Shown: piece after piece, positions 7,472 through 16,566 of the stretch
Position numbering within the stretch: the stretch's first letter is position 1
How the letters are laid out: the number at the start of each line of letters is the position of its first letter
Source of the DNA: Pseudomarimonas salicorniae
GTDB taxonomy: Bacteria; Pseudomonadota; Gammaproteobacteria; Xanthomonadales; Xanthomonadaceae
Length of the DNA: 64,000 bases
Reading direction: 5' to 3'
NCBI RefSeq assembly: GCF_023156535.1
Contig: NZ_JALNMH010000009.1
Coordinates: forward strand, 173,633-237,632
Translations under genes and position numbers: made by a program
The notes under the pieces: generated by a model
The model's database searches: none
What the model saw: only the letters and a program-made list of their open reading frames with translations
Told to the model about the DNA's origin: nothing

Positions 7472-8799
7472 CGGGCGCCGCCCCGGCCCCGCCGCCCGGC
7501 GGGGTCAGCGGGATCAGGCGGAAGATCTGGGTCGCCTTCATCCTGCAGGTGGCGGCGATCAGCTTCGCCACCGTGCTCGGGGTGTACGGCGCCTCGGCCG
7601 TTCTCAAGGACGTGCTCATCCAGCGCGCCCTGATCGATGAGGCGGGACATTTCTGGGACCGCCTCGCCCTGGATGCCAACGCATCCGTTCCCGACACCTA
7701 CAACATGCGCGGCTACCTCGTCCCGCCCGGAGAGGAGAAGGAGCGCCTGCCCGAGCACCTGCAGGACCTCGACATCGGCTACCACAATCTGCCGCATGCC
7801 CTCGGCGGCGCCCTGGTGCTGGTCGAGAGCGGCCCCGGGGGTCGTCTGTTCCTGGAGTTCAAGCAGGAGCAGGTCGCCAAGCTGGCCTTCTACTTCGGAT
7901 TCGTTCCCCTCGCCATCGTGCTGGTGGTGATCTACGTCATCGCCTGGTTCACCTATCGACTTTCCAAGCGGGCGGTCTCGCCGATCATCTGGCTGGCCTC
8001 CGAGGTCAGTCGCTGGGACCCGAAGTCGCCGAACAGCGCGGCGCTTTCGCCGGAGTCGCTGCCGCTGGACGTCGAGGGCGAGGTCGCCGTGCTGGCCAAT
8101 GCCCTGCACGAACTCGGCGAGCGGGTCGGCCAGTTCGTCGAGCGCGAACGCAATTTCACCCGCGATGCCAGTCATGAACTGCGCACGCCCCTGACCGTCA
8201 TCCAGATGGCCTGCGACCTGCTGCTGGCGGATTGCCACCTTGACGAGCCGACCGCTCGCTCCGTCACCCGGATCAAGGGGGCCACTCGTGATATGGCGGC
8301 CCTCATCGAGGCCTTCCTGATTCTTGCCCGCGAGGGCGACACGGGGCTTCCGGAGGAGGACTTCGTCGCCAATGACGTGGCCGCGGAAGAGGTCGAGAAG
8401 ATCCGCCCGCTGCTGGCCGACAAGCCGGTGGAACTGGATGTACGACACGAAGCCATTTTCGCCCTGCACGGCTCGTCGCGGGCGCTCGGCGTGATCATCG
8501 CGAACCTAGTACGCAATGCCTGTCTCTACACCGAGGAAGGCCATGTCTGGGTCATCGTGTCGCCTGACCGGATCGTGGTCGAAGATACCGGGCCGGGGAT
8601 GAGCAGGGAGGAACTGGAGCGCATCTTCGAGCCGTTCTTCCGCGGCGGCGAGCGCAAGCGCGACGGGCATGGCATCGGCCTGTCGATCGTCCGGCGCCTT
8701 TCGACGCGATTCGGCTGGCCGGTGCATCTGGAGAGCACTCCCGGCCAGGGTACGCGTGCGATCATCGAGTTCCCCAAGACACGACTGCTGGAGGAATGA
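7468..8799 (+). CDS. Membrane sensor histidine kinase, ColS-like
   Basis: A 443-residue inner-membrane kinase. It has two transmembrane helices (about residues 20-45 and 142-165) around a periplasmic domain of about 95 residues, then a linker, the H-box FTRDASHELRTPLTV with the phosphorylated His, and an ATPase domain with N-box NLVRNACLYT, G1 VEDTGPGM and G2 GHGIGLSIV. The periplasmic part contains PGEEKE, an ExxE arrangement; in Pseudomonas ColS, ExxE glutamates sense metals, so metal sensing is a reasonable guess. It overlaps its regulator and the next gene by 4 bp each. Confidence 0.85.
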   Translation: MTGAAPAPPPGGVSGIRRKIWVAFILQVAAISFATVLGVYGASAVLKDVLIQRALIDEAGHFWDRLALDANASVPDTYNMRGYLVPPGEEKERLPEHLQDLDIGYHNLPHALGGALVLVESGPGGRLFLEFKQEQVAKLAFYFGFVPLAIVLVVIYVIAWFTYRLSKRAVSPIIWLASEVSRWDPKSPNSAALSPESLPLDVEGEVAVLANALHELGERVGQFVERERNFTRDASHELRTPLTVIQMACDLLLADCHLDEPTARSVTRIKGATRDMAALIEAFLILAREGDTGLPEEDFVANDVAAEEVEKIRPLLADKPVELDVRHEAIFALHGSSRALGVIIANLVRNACLYTEEGHVWVIVSPDRIVVEDTGPGMSREELERIFEPFFRGGERKRDGHGIGLSIVRRLSTRFGWPVHLESTPGQGTRAIIEFPKTRLLEE

Positions 8800-9785
8800 T
8801 GCGCGCTGCCGCCTGCCTGCTCCTGGCCCTGGGATTCGGGGCCAGCGCCGCCGAGCCGCCGATCGCCATCGCCATCCATGGCGGCGCTGGCACCATGAGC
8901 CGCGAAGCGCTCGACCCCGAGCGCGAGAAGGCGATCCGCGCCGACCTTGACCGTGCCCTCGACGCCGGTCACGCCCTGCTGCGCGAAGGCCGGCCAGCGC
9001 TGGAGGCGGTGATCGCCGCCGTGGTCGTGCTGGAGGACTCACCGCACTTCAACGCCGGCAAGGGCGCGGTATTCACCCACGAAGGCATCAACGAGCTGGA
9101 TGCTGCCCTGATGGACGGCGCCACCCGCCGGGCCGGCGCGGTGGCCGGGGTGCGCACGGTTCGCAACCCGATCCGCCTGGCTGCCGCAGTGATGAAGCAA
9201 TCGCGCCACGTCATGCTGACCGGCAGCGGCGCCGAGGCCTTCGCGGCCAGCGTCGGCCTCGAGCCCGTGGAGCCGTCCTACTTCCGCACCGAGTTCCGCT
9301 GGCAGCAGCTGCAGGAGGCCAAGGCCAAGGAAGCGGCCGGCACGGCCGTGACGCTGCCCGCCAGCGCCTATTTCGGCACCGTGGGCGCCGTGGCGCTGGA
9401 CCGCGACGGCAAGGTCGCGGCGGCCACCTCGACCGGCGGTATGACCAACAAGCGCTGGGGCCGGGTCGGCGATGCGCCGATCATCGGCGCCGGCACCTGG
9501 GCCGACGAGGGCTGCGCGGTGTCGGCCACCGGCTGGGGCGAGTTCTTCATCCGCCTCAACGTCGCCAGCGACATCTGCGCCCGGGTCCACTATCGCGGCG
9601 ATGCGCTGGGCGATGCGGCGGCGCACGTGATCATGACCCGCGTGCCCGAGCTGGGCGGCGACGGCGGCGTCATCGCCATCGATAGCCGGGGCAACATCGC
9701 CCTGCCCTTCAACACCCAGGGGATGTACCGCGGCTGGGTCCATGCCGACGGCAGCCGGGGCACGGCGATCTTCCGGGATCCATGA
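8796..9785 (+). CDS. Isoaspartyl peptidase/L-asparaginase (Ntn-hydrolase)
   Basis: A 329-residue type 2 (plant-type) asparaginase precursor. A signal-like N-terminus (MMRAAACLLLALGFGASAAE) suggests export. Family landmarks are IAIHGGAGTM at the start, HFNAGKGAVFT, the autocleavage site FGTVGAVALD with the nucleophile threonine near residue 195, and the substrate-binding ATSTGGMTNKRWGRVGDAP. After self-cleavage it would hydrolyse beta-aspartyl dipeptides or asparagine. The ATG overlaps the kinase stop (ATGA); an adjacent ATG at 8799 is equally possible. Confidence 0.88.
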   Translation: MMRAAACLLLALGFGASAAEPPIAIAIHGGAGTMSREALDPEREKAIRADLDRALDAGHALLREGRPALEAVIAAVVVLEDSPHFNAGKGAVFTHEGINELDAALMDGATRRAGAVAGVRTVRNPIRLAAAVMKQSRHVMLTGSGAEAFAASVGLEPVEPSYFRTEFRWQQLQEAKAKEAAGTAVTLPASAYFGTVGAVALDRDGKVAAATSTGGMTNKRWGRVGDAPIIGAGTWADEGCAVSATGWGEFFIRLNVASDICARVHYRGDALGDAAAHVIMTRVPELGGDGGVIAIDSRGNIALPFNTQGMYRGWVHADGSRGTAIFRDP

Positions 9786-10008
9786 TGGCCCTACCGGCTG
9801 TTTCGCGGCCGGGCGGGCGCCTGCGACAGGTATCGCACCGGCCCACTCACGCCTTCCCGGCGAACAGCGGTGGCAGTCGTTTTCGATCTCTGCCAGTCTT
9901 GCCAGCTTGAACGAACCCCGAACGAACCATCCCGTATCGCGGCCACATGCGCTATCATCCGCGCCCGCGATTTCATCCTTTCATCCGAATAAAGGGATAT
10001 AGCCAGCG
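9786..10008 (+). promoter_or_regulatory. metK upstream region with a 9-bp direct repeat
   Basis: A 223-bp gap before metK. It contains a tandem GAACGAACC repeat (9909-9917 and 9920-9928) and a -10-like TATCAT at 9953-9958. The stretch before metK (9976-10008) is comparatively AT-rich. I find no SAM-riboswitch fold. Whether the repeat is a regulator site is unknown. Confidence 0.35.
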
Positions 10009-11223
10009 ATGAGCAATTTCCTGTTCACCTCCGAATCGGTCTCCGAAGGCCATCCGGACAAGGTCGCCGACCAGATTTCCGACGCCGTGCTGGACGCCAT
10101 CCTGGCCCAGGACGGCCGCGCCCGCGTGGCCTGCGAGACCCTGGTCAAGACCGGCGTGGCGATCGTCGCGGGCGAGGTCACCACCAGCGCCTGGGTCGAC
10201 CTCGAGTCGCTGACCCGCAAGGTGATCCTCGACATCGGGTACAACAGTTCGAACGTCGGCTTCGACGGCGAGACCTGCGGCGTGCTGAACCTGATCGGCA
10301 AGCAGTCGCCGGACATCAACCAGGGCGTCGACCGCAAGAAGCCCGAGGAGCAGGGCGCCGGTGACCAGGGCCTGATGTTCGGCTATGCGACCAACGAGAC
10401 CAAGGAGTTCATGCCGGCGGCGATCTACTACTCGCACCGCCTGGTCGAGCGCCAGGCCAAGGTGCGCAAGCAGAAGAAGTCGCCGCTGCCCTGGCTGCGC
10501 CCGGATGCCAAGTCGCAGGTCACCCTGCGCTACGAGAACGACAAGGCCGTCGCCATCGACGCCGTGGTGCTCTCCACCCAGCACGACCCCGAGGTCAGGC
10601 AGAAGGACCTGATCGAGGCGGTGCGCGAGGAGATCATCAAGCCCGTGCTGCCGGCCAAACTGCTGCACAAGGGCACCAAGTTCCACATCAACCCGACCGG
10701 CAAGTTCGTCATCGGCGGACCGGTGGGCGACTGCGGCCTGACCGGGCGCAAGATCATCGTCGATACCTATGGCGGCTGGGCCCGTCACGGCGGCGGTGCG
10801 TTCTCCGGCAAGGATCCGTCCAAGGTCGACCGCTCGGCGGCCTACGCAGCGCGCTACGTGGCCAAGAACATCGTCGCGGCCGGTCTCGCTGACCGCTGCG
10901 AGATCCAGGTCAGCTACGCCATCGGCGTCGCCGAGCCGACCTCGATCTCGGTGACCACCTTCGGCACCGGCAAGATTGCCGACGACAAGATCGCCAAGCT
11001 GATCCGGAAGCATTTCGACCTGCGTCCGTACGGCATCATCCAGATGCTCGACCTGATCCACCCGATGTATCAGCCGACCGCCGCCTACGGCCACTTCGGC
11101 CGCGCACCCTACGAGTTCGAGTACGCGAACGCGCAGGGCAAGAAGACCAAGGCGACCGCCTTCTCCTGGGAGAAGACCGACAAGGCCGAGGCGCTGCGCG
11201 CCGACGCCGGCCTGAAGAAGTAG
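10009..11223 (+). CDS. metK: S-adenosylmethionine synthetase
   Basis: A 404-residue cytosolic enzyme making SAM from methionine and ATP. It begins with [20 protein letters not shown], the canonical ATP/methionine-binding start, and carries signature 1 [12 protein letters not shown] (about residues 117-128) and signature 2 [19 protein letters not shown], both intact. Length is slightly above the E. coli enzyme (384). A strong hairpin terminator follows, so it is probably monocistronic. It complements ahcY (27858-29288) in the methyl cycle. Confidence 0.98.
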   Translation: MSNFLFTSESVSEGHPDKVADQISDAVLDAILAQDGRARVACETLVKTGVAIVAGEVTTSAWVDLESLTRKVILDIGYNSSNVGFDGETCGVLNLIGKQSPDINQGVDRKKPEEQGAGDQGLMFGYATNETKEFMPAAIYYSHRLVERQAKVRKQKKSPLPWLRPDAKSQVTLRYENDKAVAIDAVVLSTQHDPEVRQKDLIEAVREEIIKPVLPAKLLHKGTKFHINPTGKFVIGGPVGDCGLTGRKIIVDTYGGWARHGGGAFSGKDPSKVDRSAAYAARYVAKNIVAAGLADRCEIQVSYAIGVAEPTSISVTTFGTGKIADDKIAKLIRKHFDLRPYGIIQMLDLIHPMYQPTAAYGHFGRAPYEFEYANAQGKKTKATAFSWEKTDKAEALRADAGLKK

Positions 11224-11250
11224 GCGCTCTGCCAGTCCATCGCTGCACCC

Positions 11251-11280
11251 GGGGGCCGCCACGTGCGGCCCTCGGCTTTT
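11251..11280 (+). terminator. Rho-independent terminator of metK
   Basis: GC-rich stem GGGGGCCGC / GCGGCCCTC with a short CACGT loop (11251-11272), followed within a few bases by TTTT (11277-11280), 27 bp after the metK stop. Confidence 0.8.
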
Positions 11281-11324
11281 GCGCGGCCGGAAGACGCGTC
11301 ATGAACGGGCACCCTGGGCTCCAA

Positions 11325-11415
11325 CAAGACATTCATAGGGTGCGGCTGGCCGCACCGGACGTACCATCCGAATGCCCTTGTCGGTGCATCCAGGACGCTC
11401 CCGTTGGGGAGTCGG
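11325..11415. repeat. Family C repeat, eroded copy
   Basis: The left end, ACATTCATAGGGTGCGGCTG and onward, matches the start of the 37.3-kb element; the core GTACCATCCGAATGCCC differs at a few bases from the other copies. The right end has decayed: the expected CACCCTATGGGG reads GCTCCCGTTGGGG. No family B palindrome follows it. Confidence 0.75.
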
Positions 11416-11452
11416 CAACGCGTGGCGAACGGCAAATATGCGCCTGCTACGA

Positions 11453-12256
11453 CTATCGAACACGTATCCCTGAAGGCGCCTGGTCGAGGCTTGGCCAGGC
11501 CGAGGCATCGATCACCTCACGATAGCCATGCCAGGCAGCATAGGCGAGCCAGGGCATCACGACGACCAGGCCGATGAAGGCCGTGGCGAACCCGAGCGCG
11601 GTCAGCATCACGATCAATCCCGCCCACACCAGCATCGCCGGTTTGTTGCGCAGCACCGCCTGGATGCTCGACAGGCAGGCGGTGATCATGTCCACCTCTC
11701 GGTCGGCGATCATCGGCAGCGAGAACGCCGTCGAGGCAAAGGTCAGGGCGGCAAACAGCGAGCCGACCGCAGAGCCGATCAGCAGGAACTCGAGCAGGGC
11801 GCGCCAGTTGTCCGGCTGCATCGGAAAGAACACATTGACCATCATTCCTGCGCGCGACCAGAGCAGGAGGATCACCAGCTGGGCCAGCGCAAACACCCCG
11901 GCCTGTCCCGCCACCCGCCGCGCCAGCACGAACGAGTCGACCAGGCGCGGGCGCCGCCCGGTCTCCAGCGCCCGGCTCACCGAATACAGGCCGACCGCCA
12001 GCAGCGGCGCGATGAACACGAAACCTGACAGCAGCGCGGCGAGCAGGGCGAAGCGCCCCAGCTGCCAGGCCAGCGCGGTCACCACCAGGCTGACCACCAT
12101 GATCACGCCGCCGAACAGCAGGCTCAGCGCAGGCGCGCGTCGGTAATCCCACCAGCCGCGCCGCAGCCAGCGCCATGGCGCGCCGGGCCCCACCGGGCGA
12201 AAGGATGCGACCACTGGTCGCGCCGCCTCGTCCTCATCCCTCGGGTCATCGGTCAC
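11453..12256 (-). CDS. DUF2189 integral membrane protein
   Basis: A 267-residue inner-membrane protein. After a soluble N-terminus, WRWLRRGWWDYRRAPALSLL leads into about six hydrophobic segments, the layout of DUF2189 proteins. Function unknown. It is transcribed divergently from the fructosamine-kinase-like gene, with 40 bp between starts, so promoters overlap or are very close. Confidence 0.78.
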   Translation of the reverse strand: MTDDPRDEDEAARPVVASFRPVGPGAPWRWLRRGWWDYRRAPALSLLFGGVIMVVSLVVTALAWQLGRFALLAALLSGFVFIAPLLAVGLYSVSRALETGRRPRLVDSFVLARRVAGQAGVFALAQLVILLLWSRAGMMVNVFFPMQPDNWRALLEFLLIGSAVGSLFAALTFASTAFSLPMIADREVDMITACLSSIQAVLRNKPAMLVWAGLIVMLTALGFATAFIGLVVVMPWLAYAAWHGYREVIDASAWPSLDQAPSGIRVR

Positions 12257-12296
12257 GCCTTCCCTCCCCTCGCCCGCCCGGCGCTATCGTATCGGC

Positions 12297-13112
12297 ATGG
12301 AATCGGGTCGCGGCACCGAACTGCCCGCCGGCTGGGATCGCGGAGGCGACGGCCTGGCAAGACTTGGCGCCGGCGACGGCCGTACCGTGGTGGTCAAGCG
12401 TCGGCGCACGGTGCCGGGCGACTTCTTCGCCGCCGAGGCGCGCGGGCTAGCTATCCTTGCCGAAGCCGGTGCGCTGCGCACGCCCACGGTCCTGGGTGTG
12501 ACCCGAACCGCCATCGCGCTGGAGGACCTCGGAAGCGGCCAGCCCTCCGCCCGCGACTGGGCGCAGGCGGGCGCGGCCTTGGCGCGCCAGCATGCCGGCC
12601 GGGGGCCTGGCTTCGGCTTCCCGGCGCCGGGCTACATCGGCGACAGCGCGCAGGACAACGCATGGGAGCAGGACGGACATCGCTTCTTCGCCGAACGTCG
12701 GCTGCTGCCCCAGGCACGCCGGGCCCGTGATGCGGGCCTGCTGCCACCGTCCGCGGCGATGCGGATCGACCGGCTGGCTTCGCGCCTTGATCGGTTGCTG
12801 CCCGAGTCCCCGCCGGTCCTGCTCCACGGAGACCTCTGGCTGGGCAACCTGCACCCCTGCGCGAACGGCGAGCTGGCGCTGATCGACGCGGCGGCCGTGC
12901 ATTTCGGCTGGGCGGGCGCGGACCTCGCCATGCTCGGTCTGTTCGGCACCCCGCCGCCCGCCTTCCTCGAAGCCTATGTCGGGGCCGGAGGCCGATCAGA
13001 CTGGAAGGACCACGCCGACCTGCTGAATCTTTACCACCTGCTCAACCACCTCAACCTCTTCGGCGCAGGCTACCGGAGCGCGGTACTCGGCGTGCTCGAT
13101 CGCCACACCTGA
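12297..13112 (+). CDS. Fructosamine kinase/ketosamine-3-kinase-like protein
   Basis: A 271-residue cytosolic kinase of the FN3K family (protein-kinase-like fold), which phosphorylates sugar adducts on amines so they decay (protein deglycation). Visible: the ATP lysine region VVVKRRR, GGDGLARL, the FN3K-type catalytic loop LLHGDLWLGN (Asp and Asn), and LIDAAAVHFGWAGADLAM, where the metal-binding Asp follows LI; the usual form is LIDPAVYYGxxExDLAM, so this copy has drifted (A for P, and Ala-Gly instead of the usual Glu). The ATG at 12297 is the first in frame. Confidence 0.82.
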   Translation: MESGRGTELPAGWDRGGDGLARLGAGDGRTVVVKRRRTVPGDFFAAEARGLAILAEAGALRTPTVLGVTRTAIALEDLGSGQPSARDWAQAGAALARQHAGRGPGFGFPAPGYIGDSAQDNAWEQDGHRFFAERRLLPQARRARDAGLLPPSAAMRIDRLASRLDRLLPESPPVLLHGDLWLGNLHPCANGELALIDAAAVHFGWAGADLAMLGLFGTPPPAFLEAYVGAGGRSDWKDHADLLNLYHLLNHLNLFGAGYRSAVLGVLDRHT

Positions 13113-13152
13113 AACCTGGGGCGGTGACTCAGCGCAACGGCCGGGTCTTGCG

Positions 13153-14352
13153 TCAGGGTAGAGCGGCCAGTTCGCTGCTGCTCTGCCCGCGCTCCGCTGC
13201 GTGTGGCCGCTGCGCCCGGATCCACGAGGTTCTGCCGAGCTTGGCGGCCGCCTGGGGCACGGCTCGGGGGCGCTCAAAGGAATCGCCGATCACATGGGTC
13301 GGCGCCCGGCGCCAGGTGAACCCGAGATCGAAGGGCCCGCCGTAGGCGAAGGCATCCTGTGCCCGGGCGCCCCCAGCCGAGTAGCCGTCACCCTGGGCGG
13401 TAGAAGCATCCAGCACCAGACGGACCGGTCGGTCACCCGCGTCGAGGTCGGGCGGCAGGGCGGCATCGCTGAAGTCCTCTCCTGGAATGTAGGCACGACG
13501 AACGATCACCGCCGAGTCGTCAAGCACCACGAAGGGCGCGTAGCCCAGGGCGTAAATGTACTCAGGCTCGTCCATCTTGTAGGCCAGCGTCGCCAGCTGG
13601 ATCGAGTCCCCGACAAAGAATGGCTCCCTCCGACCATCGCTGAACAGCACGCGGGCATCGATGGCGTCACCCTGCGCATCGGTCACGAAGCTCATCCCCA
13701 CCTCGATGAAACCAGCAGTGTTGCCGGGCAGAAAGTCGTCGCGCGGGAACTGGGGGTCGGAGTAGTCCACCCCGGCTTCCCGGTAGCGGAAATAGGGGAT
13801 GAAATTCAGCGTGCACCCGGCACCCGTGGTGCAGTCGCCGGTAACGGTGCCCGGCCCGTTGTCCACCGCATCAAAGTAGCCGTCACCCGCTTCCGGCACG
13901 TAGTCGTCGTCGAGTTCCAGTGCCTGCAGGAGACGCGGCGGTTGGCCATCCATCTCCAGCCAGTAGAGACGGCGGTCCCAGCGTGGCGTCGCGTAGGTGG
14001 CTTCGCTCGCTGTCGGAAGCGCAGGGAAGCCGCGCAGCAGGATGTCCAGCTCTCCAAGACCTGCCACCCGATACGGAATGGTGATGTAGCCGTCGACATC
14101 ATCCCAGGTGCCCTCGACTGCTCCGACGAACTTGGCCGAAGTGCCGCCACCGGTCGCCAGCTCGCCCGGATGCCTGCGCACCTTCGCCATCATGTCGGCC
14201 CAGGCGGGAACCTGCTGGCGGAATTCAAGCTTGCTGACCGACTGCGGGCTGGGCCCGGTGGTATGACAGTTGTAGCAGCAAATGGGGTTGGCCCGGAGAA
14301 CAGGGGCGGCGCACGCGCCGCAGAGAATCATGATCCACAGCAGGCTTCGCAT
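13153..14352 (-). CDS. Exported protein with one CxxCH heme-type motif
   Basis: A 399-residue protein that I do not recognise. The ATG at 14352 begins a signal peptide (MRSLLWIMILCGACAAPVLR) followed at once by NPICCYNCHTTGPSP, containing CYNCH, a c-type heme-binding motif (or a metal-binding site). The rest is beta-rich, with paired acidic loops (LELDDDYVPEAGDGYFD) and a possible disulfide pair (GDCTTGAGCTL). Near residue 355 is IGDSFE; short GxGFE-like endings close many secreted proteins of this bacterial order, but here about 37 basic residues follow. Downstream of the Lnt-like gene by 101 bp, same strand. Confidence 0.6.
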   Translation of the reverse strand: MRSLLWIMILCGACAAPVLRANPICCYNCHTTGPSPQSVSKLEFRQQVPAWADMMAKVRRHPGELATGGGTSAKFVGAVEGTWDDVDGYITIPYRVAGLGELDILLRGFPALPTASEATYATPRWDRRLYWLEMDGQPPRLLQALELDDDYVPEAGDGYFDAVDNGPGTVTGDCTTGAGCTLNFIPYFRYREAGVDYSDPQFPRDDFLPGNTAGFIEVGMSFVTDAQGDAIDARVLFSDGRREPFFVGDSIQLATLAYKMDEPEYIYALGYAPFVVLDDSAVIVRRAYIPGEDFSDAALPPDLDAGDRPVRLVLDASTAQGDGYSAGGARAQDAFAYGGPFDLGFTWRRAPTHVIGDSFERPRAVPQAAAKLGRTSWIRAQRPHAAERGQSSSELAALP

Positions 14353-14453
14353 GGCCGTCGTATCCGCATGAGTCAGACAAGGCGCTTGGGTATGCAGCCG
14401 TCGGATCCGCGCCGCCGGCTGTGTCGAAAGCGTAGCCCTCCGCCCGCCACTGA

Positions 14454-16058
14454 TCAATCAGTTTGCGCAGGATCTGGGCTGGGCTGAGCCTCGCTCGCCC
14501 GCCTAGCGAGGAAGCCGCGCGCCAGGCCCAACACGGTGAGCCCGAGAAGGGCCCAGACCAGGGCCTGGCCCATCCAGCGACCGCCGAGGCCGGGGCGTTG
14601 GTCGGGAATCCAGATCTCAAGACAATGCGCCGTGCCGGCGTAGCGCTCGCCGACCTCCCGCTGCCTACCCATCGCATCAACCCACCCTGGGCGCCCCCGG
14701 TTGCTGGCGGTGACCACGGGCACACCGAACTCCACCGCCCGGATCCGCGCCAGCGCGTTGTCCCAGACGTCGATCGGCTGCCGACCAAAGGGCGAGAAGC
14801 TGGCCATGTGGAGCACGGCGCGAGCGCCCTGGCGGACGCCCGCGCCGAGGTGTTCGCGGGAATGCAGGGCGTAGCAGAGCGCGGGCAGGAAAATCCTCCC
14901 CTTGGCATCCGGGAAGACGCCGCCGGGGGCGCCTGCGGAGAAGATCGGTTCGCCCCAGATCGGTCGTTCATAGAACGGGACCAGGGCGGACTTGGCGTGC
15001 CAGCTCACCGCCGCTTCGCTTCCCGGCTCGAACCACTCCGCGCTGACATAGGGCGGACCGTCGGGGGTATTCCGATAGCACTGCATCAACACCGGGATGT
15101 CGAGGGCGGTTGCGAGGGTACTTGCTCTCGCGCACCCCTCCCTCGCTGCCTCGACGGAGAGCGGCAGCTCGGGCCATACCAGCAGCTCGCAGGCCGACGA
15201 CCGCGCAGCGACTCCGCGACTGAGCTCCACCGCCGAGGCGCTGCCGCCCGGCCGGTCACGCCACACGAGGCCAGGACTGGCGAACAGGGGAAGATCAAGC
15301 CCGAGCGGGGCGATCCTCGCCACCTCACCCCGACCGGCCTGCTCGTCGCCGTCGAACTGCTCGATCCGCGCCTCCCCGAGCAGGTAGACCAGCGCGATGA
15401 GCACGCTCACCGGCGCGGCCACCTTTGCCCCCCACGCGCGCCATTCGGAGCGCGCCGCCGCCCCTTCCGCCACTGCCGCGGCCGGAAGCAGAACGAGGGC
15501 CAGGGCCAGGTATTCGCCCCCGAAGGCTGCAGGTTGGAGCAGCCAAGGCGCGGCAACCAGCTGCGCGAGCGGCGTGAAGGGAAACGGCAGGGGCAGAAAG
15601 CACAACCCCGCGGCCAGCGTCGAGGCGCGGACCCAGGGTCGCCAGGCCCGGATGCCTCCGTTGTCCGCGAGCACCCAGCGATCCATCAACGCGAACAGCG
15701 CGAAGGGCAGCGAGAAGCAGGCAAAGAAAAGCAGGGTGATCGCGACGCTCGCGGCCTCTCCACCACCTTGGGCGAGCACTGCCGAGTGGAAGGCCTGCCA
15801 CCGCCCCGGCAGCGTATAGGCAAGTCCCATCAGCGCGCCGCTCAGCACCGCCCACCTCGGCCCCAGCCCACGCAGGGACACCAGCCAGGGCGCAAACGCC
15901 AGCAGCCCCAGGGTGGCCGGCAGGCGGGAGGCCTCGATGGCATGCAGGATGAGCCCCGCTGTGCCGACACCGGCCGCGAGACGGATCGGCACTGACGGCA
16001 CGGTTCTCAGCGGCAGCCCCAAATCCGGCCGCCCCCGCCTCGCGCCTTTCGGGGTCAC
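14454..16058 (-). CDS. Apolipoprotein N-acyltransferase-like membrane hydrolase (Lnt paralogue)
   Basis: A 534-residue membrane protein: about six to seven hydrophobic segments in residues 20-235, a periplasmic carbon-nitrogen hydrolase domain, and a final transmembrane helix (about 500-520). The Lnt triad appears retained: Glu in LLVWPELPL, Lys in WHAKSALVPFYE, Cys in LPALCYALHS. Lnt transfers an acyl chain to lipoproteins; this divergent copy could act on a specialised substrate. The start is a GTG overlapping the zinc-ribbon gene stop (GTGA), so the two are translationally coupled. Whether the genome has a canonical lnt elsewhere is not visible. Confidence 0.72.
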   Translation of the reverse strand: MTPKGARRGRPDLGLPLRTVPSVPIRLAAGVGTAGLILHAIEASRLPATLGLLAFAPWLVSLRGLGPRWAVLSGALMGLAYTLPGRWQAFHSAVLAQGGGEAASVAITLLFFACFSLPFALFALMDRWVLADNGGIRAWRPWVRASTLAAGLCFLPLPFPFTPLAQLVAAPWLLQPAAFGGEYLALALVLLPAAAVAEGAAARSEWRAWGAKVAAPVSVLIALVYLLGEARIEQFDGDEQAGRGEVARIAPLGLDLPLFASPGLVWRDRPGGSASAVELSRGVAARSSACELLVWPELPLSVEAAREGCARASTLATALDIPVLMQCYRNTPDGPPYVSAEWFEPGSEAAVSWHAKSALVPFYERPIWGEPIFSAGAPGGVFPDAKGRIFLPALCYALHSREHLGAGVRQGARAVLHMASFSPFGRQPIDVWDNALARIRAVEFGVPVVTASNRGRPGWVDAMGRQREVGERYAGTAHCLEIWIPDQRPGLGGRWMGQALVWALLGLTVLGLARGFLARRASEAQPSPDPAQTD

Positions 16059-16432
16059 TCAGGTCGTGGTCGGGCGCGCAGCCGCTTGAACCAGTCGGCG
16101 ACGGTGAACTCGGCGAGGTCGCGGTACTCGCCGGCGTCGAAGAACTTGCCGTAGCAGACCGTGCAGCTTTCGAACCAGATGTGCGGCTGCGCCGGGTCCA
16201 CCATGCGGATCATCGGCTGGCCATCCGAGCACTTCGGGCAGCTTATGCGGTCGATCGCGTTGTGGCGGCGACCGACTTCGGGGTCTCCGGTGTCGATCTC
16301 GGCGGCGAGGGAGAGCAGGTCCTGGTCCTCGAGCATGTCGAACCACAGTCCGCCGCAGCCGCCGCACCGATCCACTTCGCCACCTTCGACGCGCACGACC
16401 TGCATTTCGGCCTGGCATTTGGGACAGTTCAT
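16055..16432 (-). CDS. TFIIB-type zinc-ribbon protein
   Basis: A 125-residue soluble protein. An N-terminal zinc ribbon (MNCPKCQAEM then CGGCGGLWFD) is of the zf-TFIIB family, and a second pair of CxxC motifs (ISCPKCSDG, SCTVCYGKFFDAGE) makes a duplicated ribbon. Such proteins are common beside membrane enzymes; function unknown. First gene of the operon with the Lnt-like and CxxCH proteins. Confidence 0.82.
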   Translation of the reverse strand: MNCPKCQAEMQVVRVEGGEVDRCGGCGGLWFDMLEDQDLLSLAAEIDTGDPEVGRRHNAIDRISCPKCSDGQPMIRMVDPAQPHIWFESCTVCYGKFFDAGEYRDLAEFTVADWFKRLRARPRPE

Positions 16433-16522
16433 GGACGACGCTCCTGACGCTTCGCCGGTTTGCGGAAGCCGACACTTTGCCAGATTGCAGGCTGCACGGC
16501 AGCGGCCCGGAGCCCAAACGAA

Positions 16523-16552
16523 GACGGGCCCCGAAGGGCCCGTCGCCGCCGC
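16523..16552 (-). terminator. Terminator between the subtilase and the zinc-ribbon operon
   Basis: Stem GACGGGCC / GGCCCGTC (16523-16544). Read on the minus strand, the hairpin is followed by TTCGTTTGGG; it sits 23 bp past the subtilase stop. The coordinates include flanking bases. Confidence 0.6.
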
Positions 16553-16566
16553 AACCCACCCAGGGG

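Noticed and set aside
9786..10008. SAM riboswitch upstream of metK
   Set aside because: No aptamer-like conserved stems or core sequences could be traced; only a short direct repeat is present.
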